Assembly (NCBI RefSeq): GCF_003610635.1 | Contig: NZ_RAQJ01000003.1 | Coordinates: forward strand, 186,001-250,000 | Length of the DNA: 64,000 nt | Origin: Ichthyenterobacterium magnum | GTDB lineage: Bacteria; Bacteroidota; Bacteroidia; Flavobacteriales; Flavobacteriaceae | Direction of reading: 5' to 3' | Shown: positions 45,081 to 52,345 of the stretch, in pieces | Layout of the letters: every line of letters starts with the position of its first letter | Position numbering within the stretch: the stretch's first letter is position 1 | Program-made: the position numbers and the translations under genes | Notes under the pieces: generated by a model | Seen by the model: the letters and a program-made list of their open reading frames with translations, nothing else | Database searches by the model: none | Told to the model about the DNA's origin: nothing

Positions 45081-45920
45081 TTATATTTGATTAAACCAAT
45101 CTTCATTTATAATAACTTTTTCAATAGTTTCTACATCTACACCCAATTTTAATTTCTTTAGTTTTCTTACAAAATCTACCCCATCAACTAAATCAATATT
45201 AGGCGCACCATCTCTTCTTGCTTCAATAATTGCAGATCGAGTAAAAGTGCCAGTTGTTAATACTAAACCTTTATCTGCTCTACCAACCATAGCACCTCTA
45301 AAATCTCTGATAACTGATGATGAAACACTTTTATTAAAGCGTTTTGCTTGAAAAACAACATGGAATGATAGTGTCCCATTTATTTTAATAATACCACTTC
45401 CATCAATACCGCCGTCTCCAACTTTTCCAGTAACATTAACATCAACAAATCCTAATTCTCTCAACAATCTTTGGCATAATCTCTCAAAAGCATCTGGAGT
45501 AATGTTTTTTATTATTTCTAACAAGTCATCTTCCCAGTCCGTTTCTTCAATAATTTCATCTTCAATTATCTTTTTAACATTACCATATTTATTAATTAAA
45601 TTCTGCTCTTGAACTTTTTTAAAAATAACATTTTCGTCAATAATATCAGTTTTATTTCCTAAATCGGTTAAAGACCAAACCCCAATTGCAGAGTTTTCAA
45701 TCAACCCAACTTTTTTCAAATAAGTTCTTCCCCAAGCTAAATTATAATTCAATTTAGTTCTCGAGCCTTTATGAATCTTATTAACTTGATTATCAGTAAG
45801 GTTTAAATCTGTAATTATTTGCTCTTCAATTTCGCTTATATGAGCAGAACCACCTAATTTTTTTAATGAAACTAAAATAGGATTCAAGAAAGACTTACTT
45901 GTTAAAGTAGATTTAGACAT
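45081..45920 (-). CDS. Mrr-family restriction endonuclease
   Basis: A 279-aa protein. The N-terminal winged-helix Mrr_N domain (about 10-90, LGGSAHISEIEEQII, TKLNYNLAWGRTYLKKVGLIEN) is followed by the Mrr_cat PD-(D/E)xK domain (about 140-265). The core has AFERLCQRLLRELGF, the catalytic Asp in GDGGIDGSG and Gln-Ala-Lys in HVVFQAKRF. Such enzymes cut modified DNA or act as the nuclease of an R-M cluster. It appears intact. It lies between a truncated C5 methyltransferase and a frameshifted nuclease gene with 2-3 bp gaps, one operon. Confidence 0.92.
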   Translation of the reverse strand: MSKSTLTSKSFLNPILVSLKKLGGSAHISEIEEQIITDLNLTDNQVNKIHKGSRTKLNYNLAWGRTYLKKVGLIENSAIGVWSLTDLGNKTDIIDENVIFKKVQEQNLINKYGNVKKIIEDEIIEETDWEDDLLEIIKNITPDAFERLCQRLLRELGFVDVNVTGKVGDGGIDGSGIIKINGTLSFHVVFQAKRFNKSVSSSVIRDFRGAMVGRADKGLVLTTGTFTRSAIIEARRDGAPNIDLVDGVDFVRKLKKLKLGVDVETIEKVIINEDWFNQI

Positions 45921-45923
45921 AAC

Positions 45924-46385
45924 TTAAGATGCTTTTAAAAGCCTATAATCGACATCATAACCAATTTCTTGAAAATCATTTACAATCATTTCTATTACTT
46001 GTCCTTTTTGCATAGAAAGTAATCCTTTTACATTTTCAGCAACAAAGTATTTTGGTTGTTTATCCTTAATAACACGTAACATTTCTTTATATAGAAAATT
46101 ACGCTCATCTTTCATTGACCTCTTAATATTTGCAATTGAAAAACCTTGACAAGGAAATCCTCCCAAAAGAATATCAAAACCATTTGGAATTTCTGAACTT
46201 GAGATTTTGGTAATATCTCCTAAAACTATATGATTGCTAATGTTTTTTTTATATGTTTCTACAGCTTCTTTAAAAAAATCATTTGCCCAAACAACATCAA
46301 ATCCAGCATTAATAAACCCTAAATCTAATCCTCCACATCCTGAAAAAAGTCCTGCGACTGTATGTTTTTTATTTGTCATAAACAC
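45924..46385 (-). pseudogene. C5-cytosine DNA methyltransferase, truncated before motif VIII
   Basis: The 153 residues cover motif I (GLFSGCGGLDLGF), the motif IV catalytic PCQGFS (Cys about 78) and motif VI ENVKGLL. They end at YDVDYRLLKAS-stop, exactly where motif VIII (usually DYGVPQNR) should begin. The target-recognition domain and motifs IX-X are absent and the Mrr gene starts 3 bp later, so the deletion junction seems to lie here. Split C5 methyltransferases exist, but no C-terminal half is seen nearby. It is expected to be inactive alone. Confidence 0.8.
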
Positions 46386-46439
46386 AAAAATATGGAAGTA
46401 GATTGAAATTTAACGGAATTCATCACAAAGGATATTAAC

Positions 46440-46540
46440 AAAATAATTAAGAGCAAAAGCCAGTGCCTAACAACGTGTATAATTAATTGCTAGTTATAAC
46501 CTACTTACGAAAGTCCTCGCAGATATTTGTATTTACTTAA
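46440..46540. repeat. Possible dispersed flavobacterial repeat flanking the R-M remnant
   Basis: The segment around 46460-46530 contains AGCCAGTGCCTAACAACG, then GTATAATTAATTGCTAGT and CTTACGAAAGTCCTCGC. By memory it resembles a phrase seen between genes in other flavobacteria. GCCTAAC fits the attC R'' consensus (RYYYAAC), but no matching R' with a hairpin was found. The identity is uncertain. Confidence 0.3.
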
Positions 46541-47215
46541 CTAAAAAACTCTATATAACGTAGTTACAATAACCTCTTTACAATCATTTACAGTAACAGA
46601 TAATAATTGTTGTTCTTCTTTTACCTGAAAATTAAATGGTGAAGCCAAAATGTTTAAACCACTTTGCTTTTTAAGCCTAATGCCTTGTCCAGAAATAATA
46701 TCTTTGTTAGAAACAAAATCACCGCTAGGCAAATGTTCAGTTAGGATAACATATTTATAACGCGTTAGCTTTTGTAGTATGTTTTGTATTTCAGTATTCG
46801 ATAAATGCTGTAAAACCTGTCTTAATATAGCACAGTCACCAGAAGGCAAATCGTCTACAGCAATATCTAAACATTTAAATTCTAAATGTTCTGCTTTAAA
46901 GTTTCTCTTATTATGTTCTATAAGATTTGCTACTATATCTACAGCAACATACTTTTTAGTATGTTTTACCAATTTGTTTCCTACATTAAAATCTCCACAG
47001 CCTAAATCACATACCACAAGAGGATTTTTAAATGATGTTAAAAACGATGTTACAATATCTATATATGGTTTTACAATTTCTGGATGATGCGATCCTACAC
47101 CAGAATAAAAATGAGATTGATTGTCTCCCCAAAGTTTTAGTTCATAAATCTGCTCCATAGCATCTTTAGTTGGCCAAGGCTTCTTTATGTTGTTTGTACT
47201 ATTTTTTTTATTCAC
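46541..47215 (-). CDS. Class I SAM-dependent methyltransferase (224 aa)
   Basis: Motif I is VVCDLGCGDFNVGNKL (about 67-82) with motif II YVAVDIVANLIEHN and a motif IV-like DCAILRQVLQHLS. The N-terminal segment LWGDNQSHFYSGVGSHHPEIV is characteristic of a glycan-cluster-type family, but no glycan genes are adjacent except a glycosyltransferase at 48810. The substrate is unknown. It lies 20 bp after holA in the same direction. Confidence 0.87.
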   Translation of the reverse strand: MNKKNSTNNIKKPWPTKDAMEQIYELKLWGDNQSHFYSGVGSHHPEIVKPYIDIVTSFLTSFKNPLVVCDLGCGDFNVGNKLVKHTKKYVAVDIVANLIEHNKRNFKAEHLEFKCLDIAVDDLPSGDCAILRQVLQHLSNTEIQNILQKLTRYKYVILTEHLPSGDFVSNKDIISGQGIRLKKQSGLNILASPFNFQVKEEQQLLSVTVNDCKEVIVTTLYRVF

Positions 47216-47235
47216 CAGATTATTATTGAAAGCTC

Positions 47236-48240
47236 TTAACCCAAAATTCTAACCAGTAGTTCTTTTAGCAAATCGCCTTGCGGTACAGCATTAGAGCCAA
47301 CACCTTTACTTTTTACATCAAACTCGCGTAAGGTTGCAATAACACTACTCACTCTTTTCATAGGATAATTACGAGCTGCCGCAATATATTCGTTTACAAA
47401 ATAAGGGTTAATTTTAAGTGCAGAAGCTACTGCTCTTGGTGATTTGTCATGTAAACCATGAAAGTGTAATAGTTGAGAAAAGAAATTAAAAAGCAACGAT
47501 ACCGTAACAACCATTGGGTTATCCTTTGGGTTTTCGGCAAAATAGTTTGCAATCTTAAACGCTTTTACTGAATTACGCTCACCAACTGCTTTACGTAATT
47601 CAAAATTATTGTAGTCTTTACTAATTCCAATATTTTCTTCAATATGCGTTGGAGATATTTGTGTGCCTTCAGGAAGTATTATTTTTAACTTTTCAAGTTC
47701 ATTATTAATCTTACTTAAATCTGTTCCTAAAAACTCAACAAGCATTTGTGCGGCTTTTGGCGAAATAGAATAGTTTTGACCAGATAACACACGACGAATC
47801 CAGTCTGCAACTTGGTTTTCATACAACCTTTTGCTCTCGTAAACTACACCAGCTTTTTTTATAGCCTTATATAGAGCTTTTCGCTTATCAATTTTTTTGT
47901 ACTTATAATTTACCACTAAAACTGTTGTTGGCTGCGGATTACTAACATAATCTGCCAATTTTTCAATGGTTCTAGATAAGTCTTGGGCTTCTTTTACAAT
48001 CACTACTTGGCGTTCTGCCATCATCGGGTAACGCTTTGCATTACCAACAATATCATCAATTGCTACATCACGACCATACAATACCATTTGGTTAAACCCT
48101 TTTTCTTCTTCAGCCAGAACATTGTTTTCAATAAAATCTGATATCTTATCTATATAATAAGGCTCTTCACCCATTAAAAAATAAATAGGCTTAAGATTTC
48201 CTTTTTTTATATCAGTTACTAGTTGTTTGACTTCGTCCAT
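47236..48240 (-). CDS. holA: DNA polymerase III subunit delta
   Basis: A 334-aa protein with the HolA pattern: an N-terminal domain with YFLMGEEPYYIDKISDFIEN, LVVNYKYKKIDKRKALYKAIKKAG, YENQVADWIRRVL, LVEFLGTDLSKINNELEKL, then C-terminal collar helices (NPYFVNEYIAAARNYPMKR). It opens the beta clamp in the clamp loader. Length is normal. The start region overlaps or abuts the divergent restriction-like N-domain gene. Confidence 0.93.
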   Translation of the reverse strand: MDEVKQLVTDIKKGNLKPIYFLMGEEPYYIDKISDFIENNVLAEEEKGFNQMVLYGRDVAIDDIVGNAKRYPMMAERQVVIVKEAQDLSRTIEKLADYVSNPQPTTVLVVNYKYKKIDKRKALYKAIKKAGVVYESKRLYENQVADWIRRVLSGQNYSISPKAAQMLVEFLGTDLSKINNELEKLKIILPEGTQISPTHIEENIGISKDYNNFELRKAVGERNSVKAFKIANYFAENPKDNPMVVTVSLLFNFFSQLLHFHGLHDKSPRAVASALKINPYFVNEYIAAARNYPMKRVSSVIATLREFDVKSKGVGSNAVPQGDLLKELLVRILG

Positions 48241-48266
48241 TGAAAAAAAATCACCAAATTTGTGTA

Positions 48267-48716
48267 GTGCAAAAGTTAAATTTCCCTACATATTCGTTTC
48301 GGTTCAAAAATAGCGAAAATAAAGTTTCTATTTTCGATGAGATTCGCAAAAGATTTATGGTTTTACAACCTGAAGAATGGGTTAGACAACATTGTGTTCA
48401 ATATTTAATGCATGAGAAAAAGTATCCAAAATCTTTAATTAATGTTGAAAAAGAACTCAAAGTAAATAACTTGAGAAAACGTTATGATATTGTTATTTAT
48501 AATACTGACGGAAGCATTCATTTAATTGTAGAATGCAAATCGTATAAAATTGCAATCAATCAAAATACCTTTGATCAAATTGCACGTTATAATTTAGAAC
48601 TCAATGCTACCTACTTAATGGTCACTAACGGAATAAATCACTATTATTGCGCTATGGATTTTAAAGAAGAACGCTATCAGTTTTTAAGAGATATTCCTGC
48701 ATATAGTAAGTCGTAA
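48267..48716 (+). CDS. HsdR N-terminal-like nuclease-fold protein (conserved in Bacteroidota)
   Basis: GTG 48267 is chosen since homologues start near MQKLNFPTYSFRFKN; a TTG at 48240 in the same frame would overlap the holA start. The 149-aa protein carries the type I restriction R-subunit N-terminal fold with VLQPEEWVRQHCVQYL, YDIVIYNTDGSIHLIVECKSYK (Asp and Glu-x-Lys of a PD-(D/E)xK site). It is conserved as a single-domain protein next to holA in Bacteroidota, so a housekeeping rather than restriction role is plausible. Its C-terminal Ser-Lys-Ser and stop lie in a heptamer repeat. Confidence 0.85.
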   Translation: MQKLNFPTYSFRFKNSENKVSIFDEIRKRFMVLQPEEWVRQHCVQYLMHEKKYPKSLINVEKELKVNNLRKRYDIVIYNTDGSIHLIVECKSYKIAINQNTFDQIARYNLELNATYLMVTNGINHYYCAMDFKEERYQFLRDIPAYSKS

Positions 48717-48732
48717 GTCGTAAGTCGTAAGT
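48707..48732. repeat. Heptamer tandem repeat TAAGTCG (3.7 copies)
   Basis: Three full copies of TAAGTCG and a partial copy span the stop codon of the HsdR-N-like gene. The period, 7 bp, is the same as in the large array at 35434-35552, though the unit sequence differs. Confidence 0.9.
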
Positions 48733-48809
48733 AAAAATAATATTAATGAATTCGTGGAAAAACAAATTAACTTATACCCTTATCAACTTTTAAACTTTTA
48801 AACTCAATA

Positions 48810-49799
48810 ATGAAAATTGCTGTTGTCATACTAAATTGGAATGGGAAAGAACTTCTTAAAAAATTCTTACCATCAGTTATTGAGCATTCTCAAGAGGCCA
48901 CTATTTATATTGCCGATAATGCTTCAACAGATAATTCTATGGCTTTTATTAAAGCCACATATCCTAAAATAAAAATTATTCAGAATAAAAAAAATGGAGG
49001 TTATGCAAAAGGTTACAATGATGCTTTAAAACATGTAGACGAAGACATTTTTTGTTTACTCAATAGCGATGTAGAAGTTACACGTAATTGGCTCTCTCCT
49101 ATTATTACTGAGTTTAAATCTCACAAAGAAACAGCAATAATTCAGCCCAAAATTTTAGATTATAATAATAAATCTCACTTTGAATATGCTGGAGCTGCTG
49201 GTGGTTTTATAGATAAATATGCTTATCCATATTGTAGAGGACGTATTTTCGATACTATTGAAAAAGATGAGAGCCAATACAATAATACTACAGAAATTTT
49301 TTGGGCATCTGGCGCTTGCTTTTTTATACGAAAAGAAATCTTTGAAACACTTAATGGTTTTGACGAATCGTTTTTTGCACACATGGAAGAAATTGATTTG
49401 TGCTGGAGAGCGTTTAACTTAGATTATAAAACAAAATACGTTGGAACCTCAACAGTTTATCATGTTGGTGGAGCAACATTACAAAACACAAACCCTCACA
49501 AAACCTATCTTAATTTTAGAAATAGCTTATTTACATTGTTAAAAAATGCAAATGGCAATTTGTTTTTTCTAATCTTAACACGATTACTATTAGATGGTTT
49601 AGCAGGTTTTAAATTTTTATTCGAATTTAAGTTTACTCATATTTTAGCCATTATTAAAGCACATTTTAGTTTTTACGCTAATTTATCTAGACTCTTAAAG
49701 AATCGAAAAACACTTACAAAGCGTAAAAAATACTACAACAAAACATCTATTGTTTGGCTCTATTTCGTAAATAAAAAGAAGCATTTTAATAGTTTATAA
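48810..49799 (+). CDS. Family 2 glycosyltransferase
   Basis: A 329-aa GT-A enzyme: VVILNWNGKELLKKFLPSV at the start, then IYIADNASTDNS for nucleotide-sugar binding, CLLNSDVEV in the DxD position, ASGACFFIRKEIFETLNGFDE, and HMEEIDLCWRAF (the ED catalytic region). A hydrophobic stretch is present at about 245-275. It resembles rhamnosyltransferase-like WbbL enzymes. Acceptor and donor are unknown. Confidence 0.93.
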   Translation: MKIAVVILNWNGKELLKKFLPSVIEHSQEATIYIADNASTDNSMAFIKATYPKIKIIQNKKNGGYAKGYNDALKHVDEDIFCLLNSDVEVTRNWLSPIITEFKSHKETAIIQPKILDYNNKSHFEYAGAAGGFIDKYAYPYCRGRIFDTIEKDESQYNNTTEIFWASGACFFIRKEIFETLNGFDESFFAHMEEIDLCWRAFNLDYKTKYVGTSTVYHVGGATLQNTNPHKTYLNFRNSLFTLLKNANGNLFFLILTRLLLDGLAGFKFLFEFKFTHILAIIKAHFSFYANLSRLLKNRKTLTKRKKYYNKTSIVWLYFVNKKKHFNSL

Positions 49800-49826
49800 G
49801 TTAGTTAGTAAAAGTTTTGTTAATGA

Positions 49827-49858
49827 TTGTTTTTGCGAATCTATTTTACATACTTTTG
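49827..49858 (+). promoter_or_regulatory. Bacteroidota promoter: TTG (-33) and TACTTTTG (-7)
   Basis: TTG at 49827-49829 and TACTTTTG at 49851-49858 with a 21-bp spacer, 36 bp before the OmpA-family gene start; a second TTG at 49833 has a 15-bp spacer. Confidence 0.55.
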
Positions 49859-49894
49859 AAATGTTAAATTTTTAATTATTTAATCAAGTTTATT

Positions 49895-50752
49895 ATGAAA
49901 AAATTAATGTTGTTAAGTGTTACTGCTATGCTACTTTTAAGTTCATGCGTTTCTAAAAAAGAATTTACTGCACTTGAAGCAAAACAAAAGAAAACCCAAG
50001 ATTTATTAAATACCGCAACGGTAAAACTTAATAGTTGTTTATCTGATGCTGCAGCTGCAAATGCGCGAATTGAAGCTATGAAAGAACAATTAGCAGATTT
50101 ACGTGCCTCAAACCAAGGTTTAATTGAAAGCTCTAAAGACTTAACAGTATTAACAACAAAAGGTGCTGAAAATCTTGAAAAATCACTTGAAAGTTTAAAA
50201 GAAAAAGATTTAAAAATATCACGTTTACAAGACGCCTTAACAAAAAAAGATAGTGTTACACTTGCCATTGTTACAAGCTTAAAGAAAGCAGTTGGTATTA
50301 ACGATCCAGATATTGAAGTAAATGTTGAAAAAGGTGTTGTTTTTATATCTATTGCCGATAAACTTTTATTTAAAAGTGGTAGCTATAATGTAACAAACAA
50401 AGCAAAAACGGTTTTAGCTAAGGTTGCAAAAGTAATAAATGACAAACCTGATTTTGAAGCTATGATTGAAGGTCATACAGATAGTAGATCATATAAAAGC
50501 GGAGTACTTTTAGACAACTGGGATTTAAGTGTAAAGCGTTCTACATCAATCATTAGAGTGTTACAAGAATTAGGTGTTAATCCAAGCCAATTAATTGCTG
50601 CAGGACGTAGCAGTTATGTACCTCTAGCAGAAAATGATACTGCAGAAAACAGAGCAACAAACAGACGTACTCGTGTTGTTGTATTGCCAAAAATTGATCA
50701 GTTCTACGAAATGATTGAAGAAGAAATGAAAAACTTATCTGCTGAAGAATAA
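49895..50752 (+). CDS. OmpA-family lipoprotein with coiled coil
   Basis: A 285-aa protein: lipoprotein signal (LSVTAMLLLSSC), a long coiled coil (about 25-120, rich in Ala/Lys/Leu), then an OmpA C-terminal peptidoglycan-binding domain (about 140-270). That domain has LLFKSGSYNVTNKAK, IEGHTDSR and NRATNRRTRVVVLP. It probably anchors the outer membrane to peptidoglycan. It is flanked by its own promoter and terminator and is likely well expressed. Confidence 0.95.
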   Translation: MKKLMLLSVTAMLLLSSCVSKKEFTALEAKQKKTQDLLNTATVKLNSCLSDAAAANARIEAMKEQLADLRASNQGLIESSKDLTVLTTKGAENLEKSLESLKEKDLKISRLQDALTKKDSVTLAIVTSLKKAVGINDPDIEVNVEKGVVFISIADKLLFKSGSYNVTNKAKTVLAKVAKVINDKPDFEAMIEGHTDSRSYKSGVLLDNWDLSVKRSTSIIRVLQELGVNPSQLIAAGRSSYVPLAENDTAENRATNRRTRVVVLPKIDQFYEMIEEEMKNLSAEE

Positions 50753-50774
50753 TTTAGCATATACAATAAACTTA

Positions 50775-50809
50775 AAAGCTCAATCTTATGATTGAGCTTT
50801 TTTTTTGTG
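50775..50809 (+). terminator. Rho-independent terminator after the OmpA-family gene
   Basis: An 11-bp perfect stem AAAGCTCAATC/GATTGAGCTTT (50775-50785 with 50790-50800), a TTAT loop and a T run. It may also serve the convergent gene ending at 50811. Confidence 0.95.
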
Positions 50810-50810
50810 A

Positions 50811-51431
50811 TTAAAAAATTTCTAAACCACCTTTACCTTCTCTAATTACAACTGGCTCATCATCAGACAAATCTATAACTGTTGATGCTTCATTGTCACC
50901 ATAACCACCATCAACAACCAAATCGACCAATTTATCCCATTTTTCAAGAATTAATTCTGGGTCGGTTGTATATTCTAATACTTCATCTTCATCATGTATA
51001 GATGTTGAAATAATTGGATTACCTAATTGCTCTACAATTTCAAGTGCAATAGCATTATCTGGCACACGAATACCAACTGTTTTACGCTTTTTAAAAGGAT
51101 GTGGTAAGGTTTTAGCTCCAGGCAAAATAAATGTATAAGGTCCAGGAAGTGCGCGTTTTAATATTTTAAACGTTGTTGTATCTATTTGCTTTACATAATC
51201 ACTTAAATTACTTAAGTCATGACAAACAAAAGAAAAATTAGACTTTTCTAATTTTACGCCTTTAATTCTTGCTACTTTTTCTAAGGCTTTAATATTAGTA
51301 ATATCACAGCCTAAGCCATAAACCGTATCTGTTGGATAAATAATTAAACCTCCTTTTTTAAGCACATCAATAACTTTTTTGATGTCTTTAGGATTTGGGT
51401 TATCCTTATAAATTTTCACTAACTCAGCCAT
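50811..51431 (-). CDS. Sua5/YciO/YrdC-family protein (threonylcarbamoyl-AMP synthase-like)
   Basis: A 206-aa YrdC-fold protein: LKKGGLIIYPTDTVYGLGCD, KSNFSFVCHDLSNLSDYV, ALPGPYTFILPG and KTVGIRVPDN. The length fits the short TsaC/YciO type rather than Sua5. True TsaC makes threonylcarbamoyl-AMP for t6A in tRNA; YciO paralogues have weaker activity. Which one this is cannot be settled here. The C-terminal VDGGYGDNEASTVIDL and VVIREGKG are typical. Confidence 0.9.
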   Translation of the reverse strand: MAELVKIYKDNPNPKDIKKVIDVLKKGGLIIYPTDTVYGLGCDITNIKALEKVARIKGVKLEKSNFSFVCHDLSNLSDYVKQIDTTTFKILKRALPGPYTFILPGAKTLPHPFKKRKTVGIRVPDNAIALEIVEQLGNPIISTSIHDEDEVLEYTTDPELILEKWDKLVDLVVDGGYGDNEASTVIDLSDDEPVVIREGKGGLEIF

Positions 51432-51478
51432 AATATGTATCTTACAATAGCGTTTACAAAGTAATTAATTATTTTATT

Positions 51479-52336
51479 ATGAAGACTATAAAACTTAGTT
51501 TACTCTTTCTTTTTGTTAGCATTAGTTTTATTTCTTGTTCTAGTGACAATAATCAAAACCAGGAAGAACCAACACTTATAGAATACAGAGAGGAATTAAA
51601 CGTGTCATATGGAAGTGATAACGATCAAAAGTTTGATATTTATCTTCCTGCAAACAGAACTACAGATACTAAGGTTTTGATTTTGGTTCATGGCGGCGGT
51701 TGGACCTCTGGAGATAAAAGTGATATGAATGCTTTTAAGGATATTATTCTTTCTGATTTACAGGATATTGCTGTTGTAAATATTAATTACAGACTTGCAG
51801 ACCAAAACAATCAACCTTACCCAATGCAAATAAATGATATTACATCTGTTGTAAACCATTTAAAAGTTAACCAATCTGAATATGTGATTTCAGATACTTT
51901 TGGATTTATAGGTACTAGTGCTGGAGCGCATTTATCATTATTATGGAGCTATGCTTTTGATACTGAAAATGATATAACTATGGTTTGTAGTATTGTTGGT
52001 CCAACTAACTTCACAGATCCAGCTTATTTAAATAATACCGATCCTGCTTTACAAGAACTTATAGATTTATATGGTATCAATCCAGCAATAAATTATCTTG
52101 AAGAAGTAAGTCCATATCACCAAGCTACTACTACTGCGCCACCAACTATTTTATTTTATGGTGGACAAGACCCTTTAATACCAACTACACAAGGCACAGC
52201 CATGAGAGATAAACTTCAAGATTTAGGTGTAACGCATGAATTTACATTATATCCTAATGCTGGTCATGGGTGGATTGGATTAGAACTTATAGATACTTGG
52301 CAAAAATTGAAGTTATTTACTGAAACGTATTTGTAA
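51479..52336 (+). CDS. Alpha/beta hydrolase (esterase/lipase) lipoprotein
   Basis: A 285-aa protein with a lipoprotein signal (SISFISCSS). It has the oxyanion motif HGGGWTSGDKSD, the nucleophile elbow GTSAGAH, a C-terminal Asp in GGQDPLIP and the catalytic His in NAGHGW. It belongs to the hormone-sensitive-lipase-like/BD-FAE group of carboxylesterases, at the cell envelope. The substrate is unknown. Confidence 0.92.
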   Translation: MKTIKLSLLFLFVSISFISCSSDNNQNQEEPTLIEYREELNVSYGSDNDQKFDIYLPANRTTDTKVLILVHGGGWTSGDKSDMNAFKDIILSDLQDIAVVNINYRLADQNNQPYPMQINDITSVVNHLKVNQSEYVISDTFGFIGTSAGAHLSLLWSYAFDTENDITMVCSIVGPTNFTDPAYLNNTDPALQELIDLYGINPAINYLEEVSPYHQATTTAPPTILFYGGQDPLIPTTQGTAMRDKLQDLGVTHEFTLYPNAGHGWIGLELIDTWQKLKLFTETYL

Positions 52337-52345
52337 TCTTTAGCC

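Noticed and set aside
48267-48716. HsdR N-domain protein as part of a type I restriction system
   Set aside because: No hsdM, hsdS or helicase part is nearby; it seems to be the Bacteroidota single-domain gene that accompanies holA.
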